From Gonatopus flavifemur (Eukaryota > Arthropoda > Insecta > Hymenoptera > Dryinidae), in assembly GCA_018340375.1 (NCBI GenBank), contig JAFFJZ010000004.1:48586001-48650000 (forward strand): a stretch of DNA of 64,000 nucleotides. The letters are read 5' to 3'. Below the pieces are notes generated by a model. It searched no databases, was not told the origin of the DNA, and worked only from the letters and a program-made list of their open reading frames with translations. How positions within the stretch are numbered: the first letter of the stretch is position 1; each line of letters opens with the position of its first letter. Positions 10,991 to 21,778 of this stretch are shown here, piece by piece. Both the position numbers and the translations under genes were made by a program.

Positions 10991-11149
10991 TCAAGCCCTC
11001 AATTCGAGTCGACGGATGATCGTGGGGTGTGCGATGCGGTGATCGGGATACCGATCCCGGTAAACTCTTGCGGCTTCGTTGTAATTATTGTGACATGAGC
11101 CAAGCACAAGCATCATATCAATAATTTCAGAGGGTGAATAGTGATTCAT
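10991..11149 (-). pseudogene. D41D transposase N-terminal helix-turn-helix fragment
   Basis: Starts MNHYSPSEIIDMMLVLGSCH and continues NEAARVYRDRYPDHRIAHPT. This aligns by eye with the N-termini of the copies at 34037 and 44924 (IYGE...AYDLYAERFPER). It is the DNA-binding helix-turn-helix that would recognise the TIRs. It is cut off after about 50 codons and not in frame with the catalytic part. Confidence 0.7.
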
Positions 11150-12283
11150 TTCTTCGATTGAATCGAATGGAATAAATTGATAAATGTAGATGATTGAATA
11201 TGCAAAGGAGAAGAACGATTGTGATGGTCTCAGTTTAGAACCAGTGTTTAAATGATCACGTATTTCCGTAATCATCCATATAACCAACCCTAATAAACAG
11301 AAATTCGATGTTTCTGTTTGTTTATGTATTCATGTTCATCGTTTTTCTCCGAAGTTCGGGACTGATTTCAATGCAGATCAGAGTTAATTCCATTGGAAAA
11401 AAACGTGATCATAAACAAACGGGAACACTGAGTCTCTGCTTATTATGGTTGGCAGTAATGTGTACGATTCATTACGATTATTGCGTTTCAAATCGCATAA
11501 ATTATTCCATTTGATCCAATGAGGGTTATAAATGAGTATCGACTCTCAAAAATTGTTGAAGGGTTGCTGGAAACATTGGAAGTATTGACCATACGACATA
11601 ACGTCGATTAGGATGCACATCCGAACGGATACAAAAATCCTTCGAGCTTCCAGAGAATTCACCGAAAAGAGCTACGCTGTAAAAAATTTCTTTGTAGATT
11701 TACCAAAAAAATTTGGAAGTTTTTTTGTAAATGAGGGAAGACATGATCGATCGCATCCGCACTGTTTGTGCCAACATACCAGGATTATGTATCCAGGCAG
11801 AGGGAGGTAACTTCGAGCAATTATTGTAACAGCATCAAGCACCCCTCATGTGAGAGGCAAGGAAACTCACAATAATTAAGCACCCCACATGTGAGAGGCA
11901 AGGGGACCCACAATAATCAAGCACTCCGGAGGGAACGGAGAACTACCACGTCCACGTCGTTGTTCCTGGGTAGCGCTAAGAGTAGTTCATCAATAACTTC
12001 GACGGTCCATACCTTGCACCCCAATGGGCGGGAAGGGGTCCATGACCAGTGTTTCGTAAAGGGTTTGAAACCAGCTTCCCCATGCCATGATAGAAAAATG
12101 GGGGTCCCATTTAAAAAAACCATCTTGACCCCTAAATGACCTTCAAAATGACCTTTGAGAGATTTTTCAAGGTCAGCATCATACTTGCCTCTTAGAACCC
12201 TGATCTTTTTATCTGGAACATTTTTCTCCATCTCCACTAGTTTCCGAGATATTCGACTATACCACTTCAAATGGACCACTCTG

Positions 12284-12884
12284 TGTATTCATGAATATTA
12301 TAAAATTTCCATATTTCGTATGTCATTTGTGTGCTTGAATTAATTTTTCGAGTCAAAATTTATTGTTCACATGAAGGCTTCTAAATTGTCTTAGGAACGT
12401 CAAATATCTATCTACTATTAGGTGACCCGTCAATTCTGAATTGAAATGAGGATAGTATTTTTTATTTATCCAATGATAGTTTTTTTTATCATTCCCCCAA
12501 AAATAATCTTTTCTGCATTGTATCTTTTTTTCTGGAACTCCTTCTTTCCAACATTCACACGGAAAGAAAATAGTATCAATAGCGATACCACACTAAAAAT
12601 CCAATTCCTTTGACTGAAAAAAAATTTTTCTGCCCTCATTCTAATAGAACTTTTTTTCAATTCAAAAAATTCAGTTCAATAGAAAAAGTTTCCATCAGAT
12701 TGAAACAAGAAATTTTCAAATTGAAACAGAAATCTAATCCTTCTTGATATAATTTCAATTCAATGAAAAATTTTCTTATTGAAATGAATTATCTTTTCCA
12801 TTGAAAACGAGATTCATCAAAATGCGAGTAAAGAATTTTTCTTCAAATCTAAGAAATTGGGTTCTCAGTCCATACAGTTATCAT
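12284..12884. other. AT-rich stretch, no gene seen
   Basis: Only low-complexity AT-rich DNA. CACGGAAAGAAAATAG near 12558 looks like the left end of a CACGGAG-type element, but no matching right end was found before the next element. Confidence 0.4.
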
Positions 12885-13328
12885 CCCTAGTGGAAATGAA
12901 TCATGTATGCCCCATATATGATTCCGATTGAACATATATGTAACCCATATATGGAAATTTTTCAGTATTCACCATATATGGTTTAAATGTGACTCATGAG
13001 TAGCTTATATGTGGTTCATATATGATTCATATATGCATCATATATGAGTCTCACGTGGATCATATACACATCATATGTGAGTCTAATATGCACAGTAAAA
13101 AGTAAAACTTACTTTCCACCTGAATATCAGCTTATTTTATCTGAAAGTAAGCACCGAAAACAAATGGACACAATGGAAACGACTGAGTTTCAGTCAAGTT
13201 TTCAAGTAAGATGCAGCCACATTCAGTCGGACTTTTTACACTTTGGCTCATATATGATTCTCACAAAATCCATATATGGTCGATACATGGTCCTCATATG
13301 GTCCATATATGATGAATCTTCACTAGGG
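12885..13328. mobile_element. CCCTAGTG-ended MITE with CATATATG repeats
   Basis: 444 bp with inverted ends CCCTAGTGGAAATGAATCAT and ATGAATCTTCACTAGGG, flanked by AT on both sides (2-bp duplication). The interior carries more than a dozen CATATATG-type motifs at irregular spacing. Within it lies a block beginning near 13091 that starts CAGTAAAAAGTAAAACTTAC and ends GGACTTTTTACACTTTGG, which may be a separate small insertion. No coding potential. Confidence 0.65.
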
Positions 13329-14586
13329 ATAAGTAAGCCCAGACAGCAAAACTGATCTGTTTGAATTCTTGAAGACTTCTCAAAGAACAGATATATATAT
13401 GGGTGAACTCTTTTTCATTCAGGATTTCGAATTTCTTTAACCCTAGAACTGTATACATGGGTCTAGTGGACCTAGAGCGTTTTCTCAAATTCATGTCGTT
13501 TCACACTGCGCGGGTTTTTTGCTATCACAACCATGGGTAGAAAAAAACGCACGTGCGATTGGATTCTATTCCCATCCATCTCAGTGTGTAGCCTACAGTT
13601 TGATGTTTCAATTTCAATCCCATTAAAGGGAATCAACCACCATCGTCGAGAATCACAGCACATTTCGTCAGCCGGGTCCTGTGGACCCATGTAGACAGTA
13701 TGAGGGGTAAAAAAATATGTACAAGATTTTAGGGTCAATCCATTTGGGGACAATAGAAGAAAGTGAAGGAGTAAAATTTATTATGAGGTATTTGAAATGA
13801 AATCAGAAAAGGTGGAAAAATTTGTGTAGAATTTCATGTCAAGATTTGGGTCTATGCAAAATGTATGGAATTTTTATAGAATTTCCACCAAATCATGTGT
13901 TTTTACATGAATTTCCTGTGGAATTTCTATAAAAATTCATACATTTTGCATACAGCCAAATCTTGACATGAAATTCTATAGAATTTTTTCACCTAGGACG
14001 TTTTTGTTATACTTAAATAAGTTTCTCTGGAAAATCACGGGTTCTTACACTGGTAACCTGGAATTCTCAAGGAATTTCTCAGAAGCTATCTTGTTGCCAC
14101 CCTGTTGAAATACATTCTTTGGAGTATTTTGCGCAGCCCTGTCTCAAAAAGGAATATATGCTGTTCACTACAGATTTCCTTCGCTTCTGACATCCATTAA
14201 GAATATACATCTGTGGGAGTAGAGATATGTGAGAATAGAGATCTTCAATATTAAGCATATTTAGAAATAGACTTATTTGAAGGAAGAGATGATTAGAGAA
14301 CATGATTAGAATTAGAGATGTTTGAAAGTAAGGATATTCAGACAGAGACCTAATTGAAAATAGAGAAATGGAGAATAAAGTTCTTGCTCTGTTATACCAG
14401 TACTAGGTGAGGAAGGTGCTAGCTGCACTGCACATCCAGTCAGCACCTTCATATACAATTTTTTTTCCTCTAAAAACCATATGGGCATAAAAATTATGAA
14501 TGGCGCATAATATAGGATACAATTTTCGTACTTCCACCATTTTTAATGTTTGTGGTGGGGTTGCCTGTTTCACGGACCTTTCAAAA
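13329..14586. other. Non-coding stretch with one hairpin element
   Basis: Apart from the hairpin at 13811-13993, I see no gene. Several short ORFs on the minus strand (13472-13753, 14079-14303) lack recognisable motifs. Confidence 0.4.
13811..13993. repeat. Palindromic hairpin element
   Basis: About 183 bp. AGAATTTCATGTCAAGATTT on the left pairs with AAATCTTGACATGAAATTCT on the right, and ATGCAAAATGTATGGAATTT pairs with AAATTCATACATTTTGCAT. The outer ends approximate GGTGGAAAAATT and AATTTTTTCACC. This is a typical non-autonomous fold-back MITE; no duplication was established. Confidence 0.65.
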
Positions 14587-14683
14587 AACTGAGAAAAAAG
14601 TTAGTAAACTCAACTACGCCCGACAATTGGATACGTTCAAACAAAATCCTTCAACGACTCAATTTGAATATAAGATTCAATTA

Positions 14684-15974
14684 CAGGTTGGTTGAAAAGT
14701 TCCTGCGCTCACCAAGAGATTGCACTGCTAGCTCAAAACTTTTTTTTTCTCGAGTTGGTATATCTGTCCTGAGAACACATGCAAAGTTACAAGTCATTCT
14801 GTCAATTCATTCTTTGTTTACAAGCCATTTGAAGTTGACGTGTCATTGATTTTTCTTAATATGGAAAAAATTGAATATCGTGCAGTCATTAGATTCTTTG
14901 TTTTGAAGGGTTTAAAAGCAAAGGAAATTTATGAACAATTGTTAGAAGTGTATAAGGAGTCCTCACCTTCAAAACGCACCGTTGAATTTTGGGCTGATGA
15001 ATTTACACGTGGTCGTACTAGCCTTGAAGACGATCCACGCGAAGGACGACCAAAAACTGCAACCACAGTAGAAATCATTGAGCATGTACATAATATGGTT
15101 AGTGAAGATCCAAGTTTGACTGAGCGTGAAATTGCTAATGCCATAGGCATCTTAGACGAACGAGTACTCCATATTTTACATGAAGAATTACGTATGAAAA
15201 AACAGTTTGGAAAGTTAGTGCCGCACACGTTAACAATTCAACAAAAACTGGATCGAAAACAAATTTCTCAGCGTAATTTGGAGCATTTTAAGCAGAATAA
15301 AACCGACTTCTTGCGTCGTTTTATAACTATGGATGAGACTTGGATCTACCACCATGATCCTGAATCGAAACAAGAACGTTTACAGTGGACTGAAGCTGGT
15401 TGTTCAGCTCCAAAGCAGGTGAAGTCACAACGATCAGCAAAGAAGGTTATGGCATCAGTTTTTTGGGATGCAAAAGGAATTTTGTTCATTGATTATCTTC
15501 AGAAAGGTGAAACAATCAACTCCGAATATTACTGCAGCCTTTTGGATCAGCTGGATGAAAAAATTCGTGAGAAAAGACCTGGCTTAAAGAAGAAAAAAAT
15601 CATTTTTCATCAAGATAATGCACCTGCTCACAAAAGTGTTTTGACGATGGCTAAATTCAAAGAACTCAAGTACGAATTGCTTGAACATCCACCGTATTCG
15701 CCAGATTTGGCTCCTAGCGACTACTATCTCTTCAGAAATCTCGAACAATTCCTTCGTGGAAAGCATTTTTCGTCGAATGAAGAGGCCATAGCAGCCGTAG
15801 ACGGTTATTTTGCAGAGCTTCCGGAAAACCATTATAAGGATGGGATAAAATTATTGGAAGATCATTGGAACAAGTGTATTGAGCTTCTAGGAGATTATAT
15901 TGAATAAAAAAATATATTTCGTAACAAAAACAGTATTCTTTCATTTCGAGCGCAGAAACTTTTCAACCAACCTG
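14684..15974 (+). mobile_element. mariner transposon, apparently complete
   Basis: 1291 bp. The 27-bp terminal inverted repeats (14684-14710 and 15948-15974) start CAGGTTGGTTGAAAAGTT and differ at one position. A TA duplication sits at 14682-14683 and 15975-15976. It contains one uninterrupted transposase frame. Near-identical TIRs and an intact gene indicate a recent insertion. It lies within a CACTGAG-type MITE. Confidence 0.95.
14861..15907 (+). CDS. mariner transposase (348 aa, D34D)
   Basis: Cuts and re-inserts its own element at TA sites in the nucleus. The ATG at 14861 (MEKIEYRAVIRFF) is chosen over an earlier GTG because it matches the usual N-terminus and length of about 345 residues. 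Residues 1-110 form the DNA-binding helix-turn-helix region. WVPH-type LVPHTLT lies near 122. Catalytic residues are D in MDETWIYHHD, D in FHQDNAPAHKS and D in APSDYYLF, with exactly 34 residues between the last two. YSPDLAPSDY is intact. No stop or frameshift. The closest relatives, from memory of motif patterns, are insect mariners with KTINSEYYC-type linkers; the subfamily is not fixed. Confidence 0.95.
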   Translation: MEKIEYRAVIRFFVLKGLKAKEIYEQLLEVYKESSPSKRTVEFWADEFTRGRTSLEDDPREGRPKTATTVEIIEHVHNMVSEDPSLTEREIANAIGILDERVLHILHEELRMKKQFGKLVPHTLTIQQKLDRKQISQRNLEHFKQNKTDFLRRFITMDETWIYHHDPESKQERLQWTEAGCSAPKQVKSQRSAKKVMASVFWDAKGILFIDYLQKGETINSEYYCSLLDQLDEKIREKRPGLKKKKIIFHQDNAPAHKSVLTMAKFKELKYELLEHPPYSPDLAPSDYYLFRNLEQFLRGKHFSSNEEAIAAVDGYFAELPENHYKDGIKLLEDHWNKCIELLGDYIE

Positions 15975-16085
15975 TATATACGCGTAATTGAGTCAACTAG
16001 AAATTTAAACACCCTGATGAAGTATTGCATTTGGACGTATCCAACTTTCGTGCGTAGTTGAGTCCGGTATTTTTTTTTCTCAGTG

Positions 16086-16744
16086 TAAAATTGCATGCTT
16101 GATATAATTTTAAGATGTTCAAAAACATTGATTTGAAAAAGAAGTCTGTGTATCCATTTGTTTGTTTTTTGCTCTGCACACCTATTTATATCAATCTGCC
16201 TGCAGATTATTTTTTTTATCTTGACAATTTTTGTAAAAACGTCCTGATTCGAATGATTCTTTCTTCAACATGTTCATTTGAGCGGAAGCTCAAGGCATTT
16301 TGATTTTAGCATCAATTTAATTATACGCCTCAGTAGGACGAGGAATCCGAAGCTCCCTTCAATATTTATCATAATTTTTCTGGTTTTTCATAAGATCTTT
16401 CGAAGTACCCTGATTCTAATCACTCTTGACAGAAAACATTCGTTTCAGTGAGAATTCGAGACTTGAATTGTTTTGATATTTTTGAACAGTTGAAGAATCG
16501 GATATATCGGTTGTGCACGTGACATCTCGTCTCATGCCCCTCAAAGCAGGCAAATGCCGCTAATCGCGTTTTACGACTTTCATATTGAAAAAAATAAGAA
16601 ATTCGCGATACTCAAAAGTCGGTATGAAGAACCATACATCACTTCCATGTTTCTCATATTTTTCCACCGAGCAAAAATTCATCAGAAATTGAATGTTTAC
16701 TCGAAATTTTGAAAAATATATTTTTTCATCCATCTGTGTATCTA
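16086..16744. other. Ancient interspersed repeat, non-coding
   Basis: No gene. The part from about 16620 to 16744, continuing after the MITE at 16997-17060, is similar to 50885-51062 (GGTATGAAGAACCATAC, CATCCATCTGTGTATC, AAAATTTCCATCCGCATCAT) and partly to 59027-59080. It is therefore an old dispersed repeat of unknown type. Confidence 0.5.
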
Positions 16745-16996
16745 CACTGAGAGAAGAGTTTATTTGTCTTTAATAAATCTTGTTTGGGATACGGCGAAAT
16801 AAATATTTATTACATACAAACATGACTCACTATGCCCAGATAAGGTTAAATAACAGTTTGAAAATGTCATATGAAGTTTTGTAACAGTTAATAAACTTCA
16901 TTTATAGTTATTAAGCCAAGTTCACGTGGAAAAAATATTTATTTCGCCGTATCCAAAGTAAGCTTTATTGAATACAAATAAACTCTTCTCTCAGTG
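16745..16996. mobile_element. CACTGAG-ended MITE (copy 2)
   Basis: 252 bp with ends CACTGAGAGAAGAGTTTATT and AATAAACTCTTCTCTCAGTG, flanked by TA on both sides. The related sequence at about 51000-51062 has the uninterrupted site (GTATCTACAAAAATTTCC), so the insertion and its 2-bp duplication are directly demonstrated. It is about 95% identical to the copy at 17275. Non-coding; internal GATACGGCGAAATAAATA pairs with its inverse. Confidence 0.9.
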
Positions 16997-17274
16997 TACA
17001 AAAATTTCCATCCGCATCATCATTCGCACCATTCAGTTGGTATGAATTTGATTGCAATCGGAAAACCAGAAACGGAAATATGAGCGGTGGTAAAATTACA
17101 ATTCTGATTAACATGTTTCTAGAGGTAAAGTCGAGACCCTTGAACAAAATTCGAACGTAATGAATATCATTCAATTTTACGATCTTCGAAGACAAATTTC
17201 CACATCAAGTCAAGTGTGACCATGTAATAGTTGGAAATAACACATCTGAGAGGACGGAATTGATTACACTTATA

Positions 17275-17526
17275 CACTGAGAGAAAAGTTTATTTGTATT
17301 CAATAAATCTTGTTTTGGATATGGCGAAATGAATATTTATTACATACAAACATGACTCACTATCCCCAGATAAGGTTTAATAACAGTTAAACAATGTCAT
17401 ATGAAGTTTTGTAACAGTTAATAAACTTCATTTATAGTTATTAAGCCAAGTTTACGTGGAAAAAATATTTATTTCGCCGTTTCCAAAGTAAGCTTTATTA
17501 AATACAAATAAACTCTTCTCTCAGTG
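17275..17526. mobile_element. CACTGAG-ended MITE (copy 3)
   Basis: 252 bp with the same ends and interior as copy 2, only 278 bp away and in the same orientation, flanked by TA on both sides. Two same-family copies this close may reflect local hopping or a common target preference. Non-coding. Confidence 0.9.
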
Positions 17527-19499
17527 TAGGACATAGAGCACTTTTTTCCCCTCAAGACCAAGACAAAACAAGACAAGTCCTTTTTCAAGACTGCAATAGT
17601 TTTGAATAAACTTTAGTGTGGAAAGTCAAAAAAATATTCCTTCCATTTCCTTCCATTTCATTCTTCAAATAGTTGTACATTGGCCCAACAGATACAGCAT
17701 TAGAACTAGTCAAACTGAGTTTTGTTTGTTTTACTCGAGAGTCTTGAGTCCACCCCTACATGTTTCCTTCCCCCCTCTCGTTCTTCTGTGCAGATCGGGT
17801 TGAAACTTATATAGGATTATATACTACTTATAACTGTGATGAAAATTTGATAACGATTAAATGACGAGAACGCAAGATATCCGCATGATTGCGACTTTTA
17901 CAGAATTTCCGAATTTTCTTTCCAAGTTCAGCGTTTACCCTTTTCTTTCCTCAATTTCCATTCGCCTGAAACTTATATTACACAATTGACATCTCATAGA
18001 TCGACTATGCTCAGAGTTCTATGGCATTTGGATGATGCGAACATAGGGAAGACATGCTTTCAAAATATGGCCAAAAAATGCGGATTACAAAAGAAGATTT
18101 TCCACACTTTCCAACCGATGGAGATGAAACTCATATGGAATCACAGTGGATCAAACTCAGAACGTGGTATACACTGTTGAAAATGTCTGCATTCATTTTA
18201 ATGTTTTTACTGGAAGTTTTTTTCAAGTACGTACATTAATTCAATTTCATGCACATTTTACATGAAATTGGCACGTCCATAGACATTTGAAGAACATCTC
18301 CTTCGATGACAATGAGATGGGAATTAATATAAATATTAACACCCAAAATATAAGTTCCCCTATTGTGTGTCATGGACAAGGACGGGGAGAAGCAGAGCAA
18401 TTGAGCGGAAGAAGTTAAATAAAAACATTGAATTTATAAATATACAATATTCATTACATTAAAATTTAACATAATTCAATGTGAGACAATTCATTTACAG
18501 ATAATTTCAATAAATTTAGGTCAGAATCAGAAACTTCGGAATATTTCTCCAACAAACCAATTGAACAATCAAATAAAAATTGTATTCCTTCTTTAATTTG
18601 GTTTATGATTCAAGTAGATACATATTGTTCTAAACTTGACAGATCCAATTCGATCATATCCTTTAATTAAAATTTGAATTTACGTATCATCGATCACTGT
18701 ATATAATATTGGGATATATCTCCAATCAAATGATTGAAAAACAATTATTTCTCAAACATTCGTTTGTTGAATAGAATTGTCATTTGTGAAATCCTCAACC
18801 AATGATGTTTTCCACAAGCAATTAATTTTTGACACTTGGTAAGGGGTGATGGATTAATTCCTTAGATTGACATCAGTGAAATCCTCAACCAATGATGTTT
18901 CCCACAGATGTCAATCTCAATGTTCCCAATCAACACTTGTGAAATTCTCAACCAATGATGTTTCCGACAAGTAGTTAATTTTCAACTTAATGAATAAATG
19001 GAGGATCGATGTATGTATGTGTAATTACAAAAAGAAATTTCTAAATTACGTTTATAAAGTTTACTCACTTATGAAAGCTTAGATTTATTATCCAATAGAA
19101 CACTTCACGAATAGCACTTGAATACACGTTGGTATAAAACTTACACGCACGAAAAGAAATACGCAGAACTTGAACTTGAACGATGAAAAAACGATTGAGC
19201 AATATTGGAACTAGTGTTAAAACTGAATAGTGTGAACGAATAACGAATGACTGAATGTGAATAACGAATAATGATTTTTAAGCCCAGTGCATGGGTTTTT
19301 TATACCATAAAAATCCATCATGGTGGACTTGTTTTGGTAGATTAGAAAAGTGCACTTTGGCTTTGAAAGATAGTGACGTCATGCACTGATCTTACTTTAC
19401 ATTGCTAGTCCATGGTGGTCAAACGACCATATCTCATCTGTCACGTGAAAATAGATATCTTATGACTTCATGGTACGAATTAGTTTGAAATTCGAACTA
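17527..19499. other. Non-coding stretch, possibly long-LTR remainder
   Basis: No gene. On the minus strand around 19309-19290 there is a good TATA box (GGTATAAAAAACCC) followed by an initiator-like region. This suggests that part of 18366-19499 could be the R-U5 part of a longer LTR for the element at 19500-26564, but no second copy of it exists here to prove that. Sequence near 18208-18250 is similar, inverted, to 26635-26672. Confidence 0.35.
18785..18970. repeat. Three-copy direct repeat (CTCAACCAATGATGTTT)
   Basis: GTGAAATCCTCAACCAATGA followed by TGTTTTCCACAA occurs three times, at about 18785, 18875 and 18938, with one or two changes each. The spacing is irregular (90 and 63 bp). Function unknown. 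It lies within the possible LTR remainder, where such repeats could act as regulatory sites; that is inference. Confidence 0.6.
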
Positions 19500-19792
19500 T
19501 GATTCAGTATTGACGAAAATAATCTATGGAGGAAAATATTGATTGAATATTCTTTTGATTCCTATGGATTTTAATGTGACTATACTCATTGCATGAAATA
19601 GTGAAAATATTGATCAAATATTGATTAGTTTCATTTTCTTAAATGAGAAAGAATGTTCAATCAATTATTAATGAATTCATAAAAACGAATGAAATATTAT
19701 TAAATTAAATTAAAATTATCAAATCCATATAAAAGATAAAATATACATGTAAATGTATTATATGAAACATGAAAAAAGACGATTCCGTCACA
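19500..19792 (-). repeat. 3' LTR (shared segment)
   Basis: 293 bp matching 26266-26564 with about 11 substitutions and one 6-bp indel by eye (about 96%). Minus-strand ends are TGTGACGG and TGAATCA. It directly follows a polypurine tract, as expected for a 3' LTR. The true LTR may continue to lower coordinates, where a TATA box is found. Confidence 0.75.
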
Positions 19793-19806
19793 TCTCCCCC
19801 CTTTTT
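19793..19806 (-). promoter_or_regulatory. Polypurine tract
   Basis: Reads AAAAAGGGGGGAGA on the minus strand and abuts the TG of the 3' LTR. This is the site where plus-strand DNA synthesis is primed in LTR elements, and it fixes both the orientation and the LTR boundary. Confidence 0.8.
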
Positions 19807-19814
19807 GACAAAAC

Positions 19815-21660
19815 TTAGGGAGAAGTTTTGCCAAGAAGGTAGGTGTTGGGTAATCCATAGGGTTGTTTGTCAGTAGAAAATTCTGCCTGTTGATTCGATG
19901 ATCCTGTGTATTGTCCTCTGGTTAGATGCAGAAGGAGGTTTGTTACAGAATCCCAAATTGCGCCCAAGAAGAAAATGGAGCAGCCATGGATGGTGTGTAG
20001 CGCGTAACCATGGATCATGGTATCAACAATCGCCTTCAATATTTTGAAACAGAGATAGATACTAAATAATCCTGCTGTAGCTGAGCCCAATGTGATGAAG
20101 GAATTCCAAATTTCATTGAAAGTTGTTTTTGCAATTTTGTGGAGTGCTTATTCGTCTAATAGATAAGTCTTTGATAAACCTTTCGTGGTTACAGGTTGTT
20201 CAGTTACTCTTCTAGCAATAGTATTCAATACAGCTGTGCTGTTGGTCTCCCAAAGTATTCCATGATGTGAGAATATAATTTTTCTTGTGAATACCCATTT
20301 TTTCACACTTTTCTGCAACTCGCTGTGTTTAAAACAGATTCAATTCATTGTGAGACAGCATCTTGAACTGCATACAACAGGAAGATTGAACTACCTCGGG
20401 TCGATTGTTGAACGTATCGTGAATCACAGTTTCAGGGATTACTTGCACAGTTTTCAGATAATTCTGTGATTGTAGAACTGAAGATATGGATAAACTTTAG
20501 ATCTAGTTGATAATAGTTGCAGTTATTAATTGTACTATTCCTCTATTGGACAGGTACGTAATCGGCATCAACGTTATTATGCTCCTTTTGTGTCTTGCAG
20601 ATCATTCCGGTTGTTGCGAATTTTTTTCGGAAAAGACAACTTCCAAGTCCAGGGGATCGTTCAGTTTATCCGTATTAAGGATACAGAAAGTTTTCTCTGT
20701 AGTTTTGATCATCCATATATGAGATCCACATATACTTTTCGTGTGTTTACTTCAAATAATATGATTTTGATCACGAATATGACTTCTCGTGTTGAAACTG
20801 TATACTGTACACGTATACTGGACTTTTTTACTGAGTGGAATGCAAATTCATTTGGTGAGTGGATTGCATTGGTCGATTCGTTCCCAAGTACTTGTTGATT
20901 TGCAATTGAATGTCTTACAACATCCACAAATTTTAAATTCAGGAACATGGATAGATCACAATATTCGGCGTGGAAAAAGATTTGCTTGTCCCATATAAAT
21001 AATTTCGGATATTAATTCTCGTTCGCCAGGTAGCACGCGTTCTCCATTTTTCTATGCAGCGAAGTTTTTTGTATAATTTTTAGTCTTTGAATACATTAAT
21101 ATCAACCAGGGATGGCGTTGTTGAGTTGTGGTTTTTTGTTCCACAGTTGGTCCAAAATCAGATGATTCCAAATTTGTCAATTGTTGATCAATAGTTGCAG
21201 TAATGTCGTGTGTTCTGGGGTTTTATGTGATTATTGCAATGAATCGTGCATAATATAACTTAATTTCAACTTATCCTTATTGATATAATATCTGTATGTA
21301 TGAACTTGGGTATAAATTAATGATAAGAAAAAATTACTTATTTGCTGAACATTTGTAAAAATTGAAACTTAGTGATAATTTCAATTTGCAGTAACAATTA
21401 TAAGGATATGAAATTAATTATGAAAGTGAGCTAAATCTTATTTTATAATGCGATTCAATCATCAGATTTCAATTGACTAGAATTGTTATGAATTACTCCT
21501 ATTTCAATTCCTTGATAATTGAAATGACAATATTTAGTTTTTGTTTTGTTTTCTAAACTGTTCAGTAGTTTCCTACTTGTAATTTCCCTCCTTCCATCAA
21601 AACAAAAAGTTCTATATTTATACTTACGAACTAAATCAGTTCTGATAGATAAAACCATCC
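19815..21660 (-). pseudogene. env-like glycoprotein remnant
   Basis: The best-preserved part is the C-terminal 91 codons (20090-19815): GSATAGLFSIYLCFKILKAI followed by HGYALHTIHGCSIFFLGAIW. This has the look of a membrane-spanning segment and cytoplasmic tail of an insect retroelement envelope protein. The same frame extends upstream to about 20285 with one stop near 20150. Further upstream only broken pieces are readable (around 20709-20948, 21100-21250 and 21455-21658), with several stops and frameshifts. An origin from a viral glycoprotein is inferred from position, hydrophobic pattern and the preceding gag-protease genes. It is not functional. Confidence 0.5.
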
Positions 21661-21778
21661 TTCGCCTTTTTGTTTCAAGAATATTGAATAATATCTTGAT
21701 TTAAAGTCTTTTATTTAGAAGAAAGGATGAACTCAGATTAGAGTATCCTCGATATGAACGTTTTGGGGTGTTGATGAG

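Larger units (their letters stand above)
9639..12283 (-). mobile_element. D41D Tc1/mariner-superfamily element 1, long TIRs
   Basis: 2645 bp with ends CAGGGTGGTCCATATGAAGT and ACTTCAAATGGACCACTCTG. The inverted arms are unusually long: about 590 bp on the left (to 10230) and 550 bp on the right (from 11735), nearly identical. The flanks are TA on the left and TG on the right, consistent with a mutated TA duplication. The arms extend into the 3' end of the transposase, so the right arm holds a second partial copy of that coding end. Two or three tandem units containing GTGAGAGGCAAGGGGACCCA lie just past the transposase stop in each arm. Confidence 0.8.
14587..16085. mobile_element. CACTGAG-type MITE split by a mariner
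   Basis: The left part (about 14587-14683) begins AACTGAGAAAAAAGTTAGTA and contains ACTCAACTACGCCCGACAAT. The right part (15975-16085) ends TTTTTTTTCTCAGTG and contains the inverted counterpart CGTGCGTAGTTGAGT. The two form a palindromic MITE of about 210 bp whose TA was the target of the mariner at 14684-15974. The first base of the left end is mutated from C to A. Confidence 0.65.

Noticed and set aside
9691..12279. Mirror ORFs at 9691-10005 and 11917-12279 (about 100 aa, near-identical)
   Set aside because: They lie in the two long TIRs of element 1, so they are one sequence read twice, and have no known motif. TIR sequence explains them.
14929..15832. Minus-strand ORFs inside the mariner
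   Set aside because: Shadows of the transposase frame on the other strand.
20287..20998. Overlapping plus-strand ORFs opposite the env-like region
   Set aside because: No motifs; the minus strand reads as an env-like remnant in the same place and the element orientation is minus.
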